This document shows positions 45,248-55,379 of a DNA stretch of 64,000 nt, in pieces. The position numbers and the translations under genes were made by a program. The notes below the pieces were generated by a model. That model was not told the origin of the DNA. It did not search any database and saw only the letters and a list, made by a program, of their open reading frames with translations. Within the stretch, counting starts at the first letter, position 1, and every line of letters begins with the position of its first letter. The stretch comes from Anthoceros angustus (Eukaryota > Streptophyta > Anthocerotopsida > Anthocerotales > Anthocerotaceae), in assembly GCA_010909165.1 (NCBI GenBank), contig VJWM01000318.1:1-64000 (forward strand), written 5' to 3'.

Positions 45248-45470
45248 TATCTCCTACCGTGGTAGGACATCCTCCTACCATGGTAGGCGTTTTCCCTTTC
45301 TCCTACCACGGTAGGAGTTTCTCCTGTGGTGGATACCTTCCTACCCTCTCCTACCATGGTAGGAGCTATTCACCGGTAGGTGATCAAAACACTAGCGGTC
45401 ATCTCCTCGGTGGTAGGATCTCTCTACCCTCGTCTACCATGGTAGGAGTTTCTCCTACGGTAGGACACCT
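45248..45470 (-). promoter_or_regulatory. Palindrome array in U3 of LTR F
   Basis: Copies of CTCCTACCATGGTAGGAG and ACGGTAGGAG variants at about 45250, 45272, 45301, 45348 and 45433. Being palindromes they read the same on both strands. Confidence 0.65.
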
Positions 45471-45681
45471 ACCACTCATGTAGGTTACCTTTTCTCCTCA
45501 CCGTGGTCGTTTTGACCCGTTTCTTTTCCTGCATATCCTCTGCCTTCCGACATGGTCCTACAACTCCCGCTCAAAAGGAGCAAAAATTTCCTTGCATGTC
45601 TTCACCAAACCATTTCTAGCAAAGAGTGTGGGCTGCAAAGCAACTCATTTAAGCTTGTTGCCCAAACTTTTGCGTTCCACA

Positions 45682-45694
45682 TACTCCCTCCTCA
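45682..45694 (-). other. Polypurine tract of element F
   Basis: The minus strand reads GAGGAGGGAGTA, then the LTR start TGTGGAACG. Confidence 0.75.
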
Positions 45695-46840
45695 TTGTTG
45701 CGTCCTCGCAAACAACAGACTTTTGAAGGTACTTCTTAACCTTCCACCCATTCACTCTAGTTGACAAATCCCATCCGACCGAGTTGCGGATCCATTCTCA
45801 TACTGCCACCACCTCATAAGGTCCCATCCATCTCAATCTAAGCTTCCTGGAAGTCCATATACGGCTATCATATAGAAGAACCAAATCCCACCATGATAGC
45901 TTCTTGCTTCCTCAACTTCCCATCATGCCTATCCTTTCTAAGCTCAATTGCTGAGTTTCTTCTAAAGCATCTTCCCACGTTCCTCATGCTCTATGAAAGA
46001 TTCTAGTCTAGCTACAGCTATCTCTGTCATGCGCTCATCCTCCATGATTCTATAGGTACTTCAAATTCTCGGCATCAGGGAGACATGCCATATGTTAAAT
46101 AATAAGGGGTCTTCTTGGTTGTCACCTTCTGCCGTCTAAGCCCATGCAGAATGTAGCTTAGTGTCCCAATCATACATGTGAGTCACACCTTGGTCAAGAT
46201 TGTACACAACAGCCCATTCGTTTTCTCCGTCAAACCATTCGCTTTGGGATTGTAAGGAGTTGTCTTTCGGCGAATGTTGAAGTAGGTGGTGAGAGTCTCG
46301 ACCGAGTTGAGGAAATGAGTTCCCCATGACCAACTCAAAGGACATCCATACCTCGTTATAATGTTCTCAAAGAGAAACTTCGCTCTGCGGTCGTCGTCCT
46401 TTCTTGTTGCTTGACCTCCACCATCTTTGTACAATAGTCCGTAGCCACCAAGATATATTGCTTCCTTGTCCATTGTGTGGGTGGCTTGATTGGACCTACA
46501 AAATCTATACCACTTCTCAAATGGTGCCAAAGGTAGTATGTAGGTGAGAGGCCCTGTTGACAAAGTGGGCCTTCCAACCCTCGACACGCATCACACCTCC
46601 TAATAAATTCCCACACATCCCTCTGCATTGTAGCCCACCAGTGCATCCAAGACCTTCTTCAGTGATTTGCGTCGAATAATGACCACCACCTCTGCATGTA
46701 AAGCCCGTGACCAAAACAAATTTCCACCGAATCTTCTCGTCTGGACCAAGCTTACAAGACCCCATCCGTAGGCAATAAGGGGCTGTCTTGTGGAGAAAAC
46801 ACCGCCCCTCCCTAGACAAACCATCGGGCATGATTCCATG
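45695..46840 (-). pseudogene. pol: Integrase and pol C-terminus of element F
   Basis: The minus frame 46646-46356 reads MHWWATMQRDVWEFIRRCDA then C-R-G, the end of the HHCC domain (CDAC), followed by GIDFVGPIKPP (first Asp), YILVATDYCTKMVE and further core. The frame 46587-46183 includes GTHFLNSVETLTTYFN and NPKANGLTEKTNGLL, which holds the catalytic Glu. The second Asp, expected just before RGTHF, is lost in a short deletion (SWSWGTHF). C-terminal pieces KKTPYYL and the LLYDS block follow to the PPT. Role: cDNA integration. Confidence 0.8.
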
Positions 46841-46849
46841 CTCTAGAAA

Positions 46850-47600
46850 ATTCGTACCTCACCATTCAAGTATCTTGGGCATGAACGCCCCTCACGTTCG
46901 AATCTCCTCCTTCCACGCATACCACGTCGCCTCCTGCCAGCTCGCCCACCAGCAGCCCGAGGCGTTGTTCCATCCACAAATCCAGTTTCTCCCGCTTTGT
47001 CCATCTGCAAGTTTTGAGCTGCCCGTTTGCATGCTCCTCCTCCAACAACGTTCGGATTTCTTCCATTCCTGCTGGTCTAGCCTCGTGTCCAGGTCCAGCT
47101 CGTGCTCCCATGGCGACCTCCTGCTGTTGCCCCCATGGCCACCTCATGAGTGATTTCCCATGAATCGTTTTCTCTCCGCTTTTGCTCAAGCTTCATGGGA
47201 TGCATCTCCTTCCTCCTGGCGCACCTACCTCCCTAGGGCCTTCTCCTCGGCCCCATGGCGCTGGCTTGACCTCGCCAAGTGGGGCGCCTTTTTTTTGCGC
47301 TCCCATATCCGCTTCTTTCTTTTGCCAACGTGGCCTCCACTTGCAGCCCTCCTGACTGCTCACCCTTGAGGAGCATTCCAGCCTCCTCCTCGCGCCCATA
47401 CTGGCGCCCTTTTATCCCCTCTCGGATTTCCAGATTGTCCTGCTGGCCTTTCCCGCGCTCCCTTCTTGCTCATTTGACCTCTCTGCTGGCAGCAAGGCTT
47501 GCTGATCAATGCTTAGGCCGCCACAACATGCTCACGTCCTCCCCTTGACCCGGCCGTGGCAACCAACTCCTCGTGAAATCCATCCGTGGCTTCAAGTCGC
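46850..47600 (-). pseudogene. Spacer ORF between RNase H and integrase (F)
   Basis: In F this segment is seen in its full setting, after the RNase H end and before the integrase zinc domain. Minus frames 47399-47193 and 47189-46866 contain RRRLECSSRVSSQEGCKWRP and KSGEKTIHGKSLMRWPW. The composition is rich in Arg, Gly, Glu and Trp. Equivalent sequence exists in B, C and the remnant at 42500-43446. No family recognised. Confidence 0.5.
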
Positions 47601-48150
47601 TCTCCGGTTTCAGACGAAATGAAATCGACGATGTCGCTTCGGCCTAGTTTCTACGTCATAATCAAACTCTTGCAGCAGTAGTACCGGCAATCCTTCACGA
47701 CAAATCTGGCTTGTTCACAAGGTACTTCAACGCAAAATGGTCAACATGGAACGTCACTTTGCAAGCAAGCAGATAGTGTCTAAACTTCTTACAGAGTAAA
47801 TGATACCAAGACCCTCTCGCCCGTGGTTGAGTAGTTCTTCTCCGTGAGTGTCTACCGCATAGAAAATCGGATGGTCCGTTTCTTCTCGTCCTTACGGCTT
47901 AAGATGGTCCCAATGGCATAAGCGGACACATCCACGTATACATGAAACGGTTTCTCCCAATCGCGGCTGCAAGGTGCGCTCACTGTCCCTTCACCGAAAA
48001 GCCTGTCTTGCGGTCCATTCGAAAGGTGTATCCTTCTTGGTCAATTGGGTCAAAAGGCGCCTTCTTAGCAAAATCCTTGATGAACCTCTGTAATATCCTA
48101 GTCCTACAAAGGCACGCACTTTGCCTCACCGTTTGGGGTGCGTCCATCTC
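47600..48150 (-). pseudogene. pol: RNase H of element F
   Basis: On the minus strand, broken frames give HPIFYAVD, LGIIYSV, a TFHVDHFALKYLVNKP equivalent (about 47755-47700) and LLQEFDYDVETRP (about 47685-47645), then DFIS near 47615. These are the conserved blocks of gypsy RNase H. The matching end in the plus-strand element is 7205-7343. Confidence 0.65.
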
Positions 48151-49000
48151 ACTATGCCACCTTCTCCTTATCTACCGCAATCCTCTTCTGAAACTCGATG
48201 TGCCAACAAAATACCTTCCGTCATGCCAAAATAACACTGGATGAAGCTTCATGTTGGACTCCGCACGAAAACATTGTCTTAGGTGTCTAGGTGCGCTTCC
48301 TCCAAACACAAAAATCATCCGAAATACCTCCATGAACTTCGAAAATCTCGGAAGATAGCATTCACCACCTGTGGCGGGCGTTGCACAAGCGAAAGGTAGC
48401 TTGGAATAAGCGTAAGTGCCCCAATCGGTTGTGAACGTAGTCTTGTCGATCCTCCCTCCTCAGCGAAATCGATTGTAACCCGAGTACCCATCTAGAGTAT
48501 ACATTTCATGGCCAGCCACCGTGTCGACGCTGTCCATGAAAGGCAAGGTGGTGGTCCTTCGTTGCTTCATTAAGCTTCACGAAATCGACACACCGTACCT
48601 TCCTGCTTCTTAGGTACAATTACAATGGGCGACCCACTCGGTAAGCCGGATAAATCACCCGGCTTCCAAGTATTGGTCCAGCTGATCCTTGACGACCATA
48701 GAATACTTGGGATTCAGCCTGTATTGCTTGATCCTTACAGGAGTGCTGCCCTCCTTCAAATCGATTCGGTGTATCCCCAATTCTTCCGGAATTCCTGTCA
48801 TGTCAGTAATCTTGAAGGCAAACACATCGACATATTCTCTAAGGACCCTACGAAATTCTTCTTTTTCTACCACTCCTAGATGCCTGGAGATCTTGACCAC
48901 CTTGCCGGGTTCTAGCTCCAAGTCCTCTACTGCGTCTGGATCTACATAAGTCCCTTGATGCTACGCACTATTCACGATCCTTCGTCGGAAATCGCGATCA
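48150..49000 (-). pseudogene. pol: Reverse transcriptase and N-terminal linker of F
   Basis: The minus frame 48921-48655 (88 codons) reads ELEPGKVVKISRHLG, REYVDVFAFKITDMTGI, then YRLNPKYSMVVKDQLDQYL, the standard lead-in to gypsy RT. Further pieces near 48640-48450 give WVAHCN-like sequence, VDFVKLNEATK and YTLDGYSGYN, the RT palm up to the fingers. The YxDD block is expected near 48300 but is not readable in one frame. Confidence 0.75.
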
Positions 49001-49292
49001 TAGGCTCTACCCTTCAAGGCTACTCCTTCTCTATGTGCCTCGTCCTCGACTCCTCCTCTCGACACCATCTACTTGTAGGGGTGTACACCAACTCATTTTA
49101 TTGCGCCACCTCAAGAGGGTCCTCTTCGGTCACCGCCAAGAGCTCACCCGTACTAAGGTGTACCCATTGAGCGGACTCCCCTTCATAGGGTGCCTTGCTC
49201 CATGACACAAAGCGACCTCGAGCCCTACCCTACATGACTTAAATGTAATGCCACCGAAATCAAAGACACAAGCGGTACCATACAACCACGCG
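49001..49292 (-). pseudogene. Region upstream of RT in element F
   Basis: Minus-strand pieces RGRFVSWSKAPYEGESAQW and ELLAVTEEDPLEVAQ are readable near 49215-49105. It is where the protease/RT linker is expected, but no catalytic D-T/S-G is visible. It stops at the inverted U5 piece. Confidence 0.35.
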
Positions 49293-49920
49293 CCCGTTCT
49301 CCTCTCTGCCGGACAACTGCGTTGAGCACCGGTAAGGCGAGTTAGGAAATAACAGGCGAGCCAATTGTGGTGTTACCATGGTAGGAGATTGTGGAGGAAG
49401 GAAGGGTGAATGATGAAGTAGAAGAGGCGTTGTTGATTGGGGAGAGTTGTGAGGAGGATTAGAGTGTAGGAAAAGCGGAAGGAATACAGGCGATGAGCCT
49501 AAGGGCCAGTCCAAATCTTTTGCCAAGTAGAGGCGCTCCACATGTGGAGAAGAGTGTCTTAGGAGTGAGGGACAGAAGTTGCGGGGTGTGGGTTCAGGGG
49601 GTCACAGGCGCCCGTGATAGACACCTTTAACTTTGTTAAGACGTGAGGCACGCAATTGTGTGATGTCGTTCTAGGTTGAGGCGTGGTGAAATTACTGAAG
49701 CAGTGCGGTGGTGTAGGCTTCTTTGTAGAGGAGGCGTGAGAGGGCACTGCTTGTTTAGAAGGGCTGAGGTGGTATAGCAGCTCACGAGGTAGTGATGGAT
49801 TTCTCAAGATTAAATGATTCCCCAAGTCTCATGGGATGAAACCGCGTCACGAAGCAGCAATTAGGAATAAGAAATGTAGCCGCTAGAGGTGCATCTCGGG
49901 AGCCCAGGATGCCTCCCACA
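49293..49920. repeat. Inverted U5 piece plus plus-strand LTR end
   Basis: 49293-49327 is the reverse complement of the U5 segment CAACGCAGTTGTCCGG (2128 onward). From 49328 the plus strand runs forward through U5 (compare 2385-2901) to the LTR end GCCTCCCACA at 49920. The two meet head to head. An expected primer site after 49920 is missing; minus-strand LTR sequence follows instead. Confidence 0.65.
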
Positions 49921-50950
49921 TCATCCTCGCCTTGGCCACCTCCCTCCTGCCTGCAGCCCAAGCTGCGAATTTTGTCATGATGCACACACCCATTAAATTC
50001 CCTTCCACCATGTCATTACGGCCCATACGCCATCATAGCTTCTGTGGTTTGCACATGCCACCTCCTCTTACAGCCCGGCTGCAAATTCAGCTGCTGCCAT
50101 AGCTTCTCTAGATTCGACTACACGGCCTATCCTTCCTTCTTTTCTCTTGTTGCACCCCTATACTTATCTTGCCATTTTCCTCCTCTTTGCCCTAGCTCTT
50201 CTCTATCCACACTTGCAGGCGCATATACATCACAATGCATGTGAGAGCTCTTCTCCTGACTCTTAGTGTGGCGGCGCCTTCCTGCGGTGTTGGCGCTTGC
50301 TCACCCCTTCAAGTTGTGACCTCCTACACATGCACCCGGATTATAAAAAGATAACAGGGGTTAGAGATGGTAACTGCAATCTACTCTTTGCCCATGGATA
50401 TACCCGTTGCTTTGCTTTTCCTGACGGTTGATTGGGTTTCCCGTTCCTCTTATACTAAGATACTATTCCCCCTAGTTTCCTAACGGCCCATTTAATCTAG
50501 CTTTTATTTACCTGTCGGCCCATTTATCTAGTCCACTATTGGTGGGCACACATGATCAGTGGATATCTCCCTATCATAATTTCCCTTTTTGGCGAGGCGT
50601 CTTGTTCCACGGTGGTACATAGGCCCTCCCGTGGTGATGCTCCCTCCTTTCTCAACCTACCGGGCGTGAGTGTGGCCCAGCGGCCCTACGTTGGTAGTAC
50701 CTTGACCACCAATCTTTCCAGGAAATTTGCCCTCTTTCGCATAAATGCAGGGATCGTTTTGACCACGTTCTTCTTCTTCACGAGATATTTTCTTCGCTTC
50801 CCTAACGATGTTTACAACTCCGACAGCTTTAAGATTCTCGGAAGTTTTCACGGCGTACCTCCTCTTCAGCGTTTCTTAGCCAAAAAAATCAAAATTGTTA
50901 CGTCCTTTGGCGGTTTGAATTTGGTTGCCCAAACTTTTCGTTCCACTTCA
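49921..50950 (-). repeat. Minus-strand LTR fragment (B/E mosaic)
   Basis: The reverse complement starts at about 50950 with TGAAGTGGAACGAAAAGTTTGGG, then GATTTTTTTGGCTAAGA as in type E. The far end (50110-49925) matches the GCTGCAAGATGGAGG/GGCATCATGATGG part of LTR B U3 (about 12175-12310). It therefore joins an E-like start to a B-like middle. Confidence 0.55.
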
Positions 50951-51389
50951 TGGAGATATTCTGGACTTACCCCCTCCGTTTAAAGTCGGACACTTTTGAG
51001 GTCTTCCAGAGATGGGCTGGTCATATAACCCGCAGGCGAGAACCCATGATGCTTGCTCCAACAACGCAGCAAGCCCGGCAGCACGAGAATTCCACTGTAG
51101 CAGTTTACTGTGGAGAGCAGCGTTATCGTCAACTTATTGTGCCCTATACCCGGCGAGCGGTGTTGCGAGCAGCAGTAACCCGGAACTAACTGCTGGGCAT
51201 GTGAGCATGTTAGAGTGGTCAGGTTTGAGCAAAGCATACTAGGCTGAAGCAGTGAATTCTGACAACTTACATTCTCATGAGGCTTCTCACAAGTGCTGAT
51301 TGGATGGAAAGACCCCGGTTCCCAGGAGTTTTTTGGCGTAGGCCAGGTTGTTGCACTAAGGTCTTTAGCTCTCTGGTATGCACTACATC
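50951..51389. other. Unassigned stretch
   Basis: No LTR, pol or RNA signature recognised. It lies between a minus-strand gypsy LTR and copia sequence, and may include flanking genomic DNA or diverged copia pol. Confidence 0.3.
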
Positions 51390-51649
51390 CCATGAGGCGA
51401 GAAAATTAGAGACGAGCTCGCCCACTTATTTTTGTAGGTTATGGTGAAAAGCGGCTTACCTGGCTATTGGATCCACCCGCTAACCACATCGATGTTTGCT
51501 AGAAGCGTGACCTTCAAGGAGCTTGTGTGCCCTGCCAAGCCATATTTTGATCATCTGTCACATGCTCAAGAGACTGTCACTCATGTGGATCTTACAGATC
51601 TGGACGATCCTACAGAATTCCCACAAGATGACATACCTGGAGTTGGTCC
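51390..51649 (+). pseudogene. pol: Ty1/copia pol linker fragment
   Basis: Readable pieces are VGYGEKRLTWLLDPPANHID-like sequence (about 51436-51497; frames shift), then SVTFKELVCPAKPYFDHL and a Asp/Glu-rich tail to a stop at 51654. This order, F.GY followed by DP..N and R.V.F.E, is the integrase C-terminus/RT linker of copia elements. It is cut on both sides, the right end running straight into a copia LTR. Confidence 0.6.
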
Positions 51650-51877
51650 TGTTTGATAAAATAGCTTACTATTAGGGCACTCTTCACTAGGGCACCTAGG
51701 ACTTAATAATTAATTTAGTCCTTAGGGCTCTAGGTAGTTTCTTTTAGTAGTTATTTAATTGGTTAGTTGTTACAACCACTTATTGGTTACAACTACCTTG
51801 CCTACATAAAGGCATGTACTTTCTATTATGAATGTAATGCAACACATATTGCTAGAGCTTGTGTATGATTCTCATCA
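51650..51877 (+). repeat. 5' LTR of copia element
   Basis: It runs from TGTTTGATAAAATAGC to GATTCTCATCA, directly before the primer site. CTACATAAAGGC at 51803-51814 is a likely TATA element. The length of about 228 bases is usual for small copia elements. Confidence 0.7.
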
Positions 51878-51888
51878 TGGTATCGAGC
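51878..51888 (+). other. Primer-binding site, tRNA-iMet type
   Basis: TGGTATCGAGC; the usual plant copia site is TGGTATCAGAGC, so one A is missing. Confidence 0.75.
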
Positions 51889-52640
51889 ACACTTGCTCTT
51901 TGTTTGCTTGCATCCTCATGCATCTAAGTAGCTTATCTAGGAGACACTTTCTAATCTAGCATTTGCCTAGATGGATTGTGTTTATCCTAGAATTGCTATC
52001 TTTCATGCATTCTTTATTCTAACATTTCTCTTCTAACAATGCTTTTATGCACTAATTCTTTGTCCTTCCTCCATGGATTTGTGTTCCCTTAGAAGGGAAG
52101 GCATAGAGTTAAGAAGAGAAGTAGTCCCAAGACAACAAGAACAAATTAGGAACACATAGAAGCAATAGAAGACAACAAGCTATAGAGGAGAGATAGAGAA
52201 ACCTCCTCTTGTATAGCAAACTTCATTGCATCTATTTTAATTTCTAAACCGGATCAAGGGAAGTTTATCAAGCTAGCTAGGCGTGATTTGCTAGAAGTTT
52301 TTAGTCCAATTCACGTCAAGGCATTAGAATTAGCTCTCCAACATATCCCAAATTTGAATCTGGTATTAGTACTCCTTTATCTTCTAGTCCAAGACAAAAA
52401 TAGCATAGAAACTCTTAGATTTCAAGAAATTGATAGTCAATTAGCAACTCTTAGAATCCAATCTTTGATCTTAAGGAGAATTATCTGAATTAAGGACAAA
52501 ATTGTCTATTCTCTCTAAGGTTGATAATGCGGAGATTTGAGCATGCTATCATCATCCGAATCGATTATGATGCAAGAGAAGAGTTTCGCGTGCAATAGAA
52601 GATGAGAGGTCATGCACGAGGCCTAGTCCTCTAAATCACC
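51889..52640 (+). other. Copia leader region
   Basis: AT-rich. The frame 52288-52488 encodes an ILL-rich stretch (IHVKALELALQHIPNLN) without a known domain. It precedes gag and may be untranslated leader or a diverged gag start. Confidence 0.35.
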
Positions 52641-52643
52641 TAC

Positions 52644-53530
52644 AATGGCTGGAGTGATCAATGATGAAGAACAAACTGTTCCTAATTCCCCATTGGGTAA
52701 TGATAATGCTAACACTTCATTGCATTATCATTATGGTGACTTCAAGAGAAAGATAGATTCAATGGAAGGATTATGACATCGGTCATTGAGAATGCGAGGA
52801 GCTTTGCGGCAAAGAGACCTTTGGGGCATCGTCGATGGATCAATTCCAAGGCCACACGCCCGATTTGACGCGTGAACTTCAACCTTCCAGGGCCTTGAGG
52901 GGCGAGAAGATTTTAGGTGGACTTTCTCAACATATGGTGAGACATGTCGCAAAGACCTCCAAGGATATGTGGACTCACCTTGCTCAATTATATTCATCTC
53001 GAGATGTAATGAGTATTGTTGCGGCTTCACGTAACCGCAACCTCTCAATGAAGGAGTCCGACACCATCGAACATCATGTTAATGCATTTCGATTGGCACG
53101 ATCCCATTTGGAATCTTCAATGGCGTACCTATCTCGTAGATGGAGGCTTTCATTCTCTTATCTTCATTGCCACCTTCTTATAGGGCTTTCATTACAACTC
53201 AAAATGCGTGATTCGCAATGTCGGAAAAGCTGCGGATGAAGATCCAAATGAAGAGCGGACATCGTGTTTCCGAACTTATTGGAGCATTGCTACAGGAGGA
53301 GGCAAGCATCATCACTCCGAGCCAACAAGCAGTGATGTATTCACAAAGGGTAGAGGAAGAGGAGGCGAGGCGAGGCCGAGGTTCTACTTTCCATGACCCC
53401 CATATCCTGCACATACTTTCCATGATGGAGAGGCATCTTCTTCAACACGCAAGAGGTAACAAGAAGGCGGGATTATATGTAATTGGTGCGTAATCCCAAA
53501 TCACATGGAAAAGGATTGTCGTAAGAAGAA
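52644..53530 (+). pseudogene. gag: Copia gag
   Basis: From ATG 52644, MAGVINDEEQTVPNSPLG; then SLRMRGALRQRDLWGIVDG (52784-52840), the copia gag signature. The next frame has KDMWTHLAQLYSSRDVMSIV (52965-53024) and KESDTIEHHVNAFRLAR. The knuckle C-N-W-C-V-I-P-N-H-M-E-K-D-C at 53478-53519 is a perfect CX2CX4HX4C. At least three frameshifts. Role: particle protein and RNA binding. Confidence 0.8.
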
Positions 53531-53568
53531 GAATGGGGAACCTCAGGAGGCCCCACAGCTAACATTGC

Positions 53569-54090
53569 GTGAAACAATCTTCCTCAACTCCAGCGGTGCT
53601 CCTGTGCTTGGCTTCTTCCAAGCCCTCCAATACCTCATGGTACTTAGGCAGTGGAGCTACTTCACATATTTGTTACAATGTAAACTCTTTTGAGTCTTAC
53701 TCACCACCACGGGACATCTCCTCCGGAGATGATCACAACCTACCCATTGCGGGTGTTGGTTCAGTTGTATTCAAGTGTGATTCAGGTCAGGTTCTTCATC
53801 TTCATCAAGTCCTCCATGTTCCTTCAATGTGCAAGAATCTAGTATCAGCTGCAAGTCTTTGTCAAGAACACACTCTGCAGGTGATCCTTTATGCAGATAG
53901 TTGTCTTCTCTCTTTCATAAGTGATAGAAACTATACAATCTGCACAGGCACTTTAGATGATGGTCTCTATAGATTGTCAGTACAAGTGGGAGCCACCCAT
54001 TCTGCTAATGTTGCCATTCCAAACCCAGCGACACCTACCCAAACCATGCTTTGGCATTGTCGCCTTGGTCATCCTAATAGTCAAAATTAA
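53569..54090 (+). CDS. pol: Copia protease and GAG-pre-integrase segment
   Basis: One open frame of 173 codons. WYLGSGATSHIC at 53638-53673 is the copia protease active site, normally W-x-L/I-D-S-G-A-T-x-H. Here the catalytic Asp codon is GGC (Gly) at 53647-53649, one base from GAC. It continues with VLHVPSMCKNLVSAASLCQE, the usual second conserved block, and ends with TMLWHCRLGHPN, the GAG-pre-integrase H..LGH motif. The mutation should abolish proteolysis in this copy. Confidence 0.85.
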   Translation: MKQSSSTPAVLLCLASSKPSNTSWYLGSGATSHICYNVNSFESYSPPRDISSGDDHNLPIAGVGSVVFKCDSGQVLHLHQVLHVPSMCKNLVSAASLCQEHTLQVILYADSCLLSFISDRNYTICTGTLDDGLYRLSVQVGATHSANVAIPNPATPTQTMLWHCRLGHPNSQN

Positions 54091-54385
54091 TCCAAATGTC
54101 TAAGGGAGCTTTATATAGAACCCTTGCCTTGCAAAGGTTGAACACCTACCTTGGTGCGAATCTTGTGTCCTCACTACATCAAGAGCCTTTCAAAATAAAT
54201 CTCCACAAAGGGCCAAGTCACCTTTAGAGATAGTGCACATGACATTTGTGGACCCTTGTCTACACCCTCCTTTAGTGGTAGTAGATATTTTTGACCTTCA
54301 CGGATGATTTCTCTCGTTTTGTCTTTTCCTACATCGAAAAACAAGAGTGATGCCTTTCCTTCTTCAAGGACTACACGAAATGCCT
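54091..54385 (+). pseudogene. pol: Copia integrase, N-terminal part
   Basis: Frames broken by indels read LPWCESCVLTTSRAF (zinc-domain CxxC, about 54149-54193) and KSPLEIVHMTFVDPC (54217-54261), with the first catalytic Asp in a diverged context. FTDDFSRFVFSYI-type sequence and FFKDYTK near 54360 follow. It stops in the core before the second Asp. Confidence 0.7.
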
Positions 54386-54399
54386 CATGTAGTGCATTG

Positions 54400-54710
54400 T
54401 GCACAAAACCAATCTCCTTGAGTGTCGTCCGGAGGTTATGAACCTTGTCCATGAGTGGAGGTTGTCTTGACATCCTTTGTCATGTGGACTACTCTCCCCC
54501 GGGTTGCTCGCCATTTTCTTCTTGCCTTCACAGCTGCCTCCTGCGGAATCTTGGTTCATTCTTGATTAGTTCTATGTGGAACTTCCCTTTGGTGTACTTC
54601 CCATCTCAAGCGTGAAAGCAAACACATGTCGCGATGCCTCCAACAACTCCTTTAGGGCCGTTGATTGCTCTTCAACTCGGGCAACCACTCATGTGGTGTG
54701 GCTCGGATGG
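54400..54710 (-). pseudogene. pol: Start of reverse transcriptase
   Basis: Minus strand, near 54680-54550: LKELLEASRHVFAFTLE, then frameshifted KGKFHIELIKNEPRF and, near 54430, TTLKEIGFV. This is the pre-RT pattern (hVFAF..E.., .H.I.L....P..R, L...GF.) of gypsy elements. The catalytic palm lies beyond the truncation. Confidence 0.55.
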
Positions 54711-55379
54711 CACGCTTCCTCTGCTTTCTCCTTGCCCTCAAACTCGCCTTCTCCTGTTGAGATGCGAGTCGAATATCCTTCACCAGACCCTGCTTCAACC
54801 CGCCTTCTTGGTTTTGAAGTTGGTAGCGACTCAGTAGCTAAACCAGTCATCATGTTCATGTCAAATGCTTGCCCAAGCAATCGACAGTTCCTTCTCGGTC
54901 ACTCCGGTGTCTTGTGGCTCCGGCAAAATCCATGGCCAACTCCCTCTGTGGTGGCTCTCCCAAAACCTCGCCATGTCATCACCACAACGCAGGGCCATGG
55001 TTCCTGAAGGCGTAAGACTTGGACTTGGACACAAAGGTTGGCCAAGCCGCCATGGGGTGTCCGGGCGTGTTCACGAAGTCGGCGGCAACGGTCTTGATGA
55101 CTTGTTGGGCATGCCTTCCGATGCTAGCACATCCTTGACAACATGATTAGGTCGCTTGGTGAGCGACCTCGCACACTTCAAATGTTCCAAGGAGCAAGGT
55201 TAGTCCACATGGACCTCAACCTATGAGCCCTCGAACCAAATTAGGCATCCAATAGAAGCTCGACCCAACACTCCTCGGATCGTGGCAAAATCCTCCGAAC
55301 TTGCTTCTTCACGCTCATGCATCTTGGCACATTCTCCAACATGTATCCACAAGGCCTTTCTTGCCCCTTTACGGATCAA
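54711..55379 (-). other. Linker between methyltransferase and RT
   Basis: Minus-strand frames carry LGQAFDMNMMTGLATESLPT and a Glu/Ser-rich stretch (EAGSGEGYSTRISTGEGEFE). The rest of the methyltransferase domain, including any target-recognition and C-terminal motifs, should lie here but is not recognisable. Confidence 0.35.

Larger units (their letters stand above)
44942..45681 (-). repeat. 3' LTR of element F, truncated
   Basis: The reverse complement starts TGTGGAACGCAAAAGTTTGGGC and runs through the palindrome array (45470-45248), AT-rich U3 and the first TATA to a point equal to 35440 of element C. Confidence 0.8.
44942..49327 (-). mobile_element. Element F: minus-strand Ty3/gypsy
   Basis: On the minus strand: a short U5 piece (49327-49293), pol linker, RT, RNase H, spacer, integrase, PPT, and the first 740 bases of a type C LTR (45681-44942). 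Gag and most of the protease are missing. This is the only copy in the window with recognisable RT, RNase H and integrase together, and it is the best candidate for the helper type of B and C. Confidence 0.75.
51650..54385 (+). mobile_element. Ty1/copia element, 3'-truncated
   Basis: LTR of about 228 bases, tRNA-Met-type primer site, gag with zinc knuckle, protease, GAG-pre-integrase motif and the first part of integrase. Sequence identity is lost in the integrase core at about 54385, where a minus-strand gypsy begins. RT, RNase H and the 3' LTR are missing. Confidence 0.8.

Noticed and set aside
50980-51393. 137-codon minus-strand open frame
   Set aside because: No domain or motif, not repeated elsewhere in the window; likely chance.
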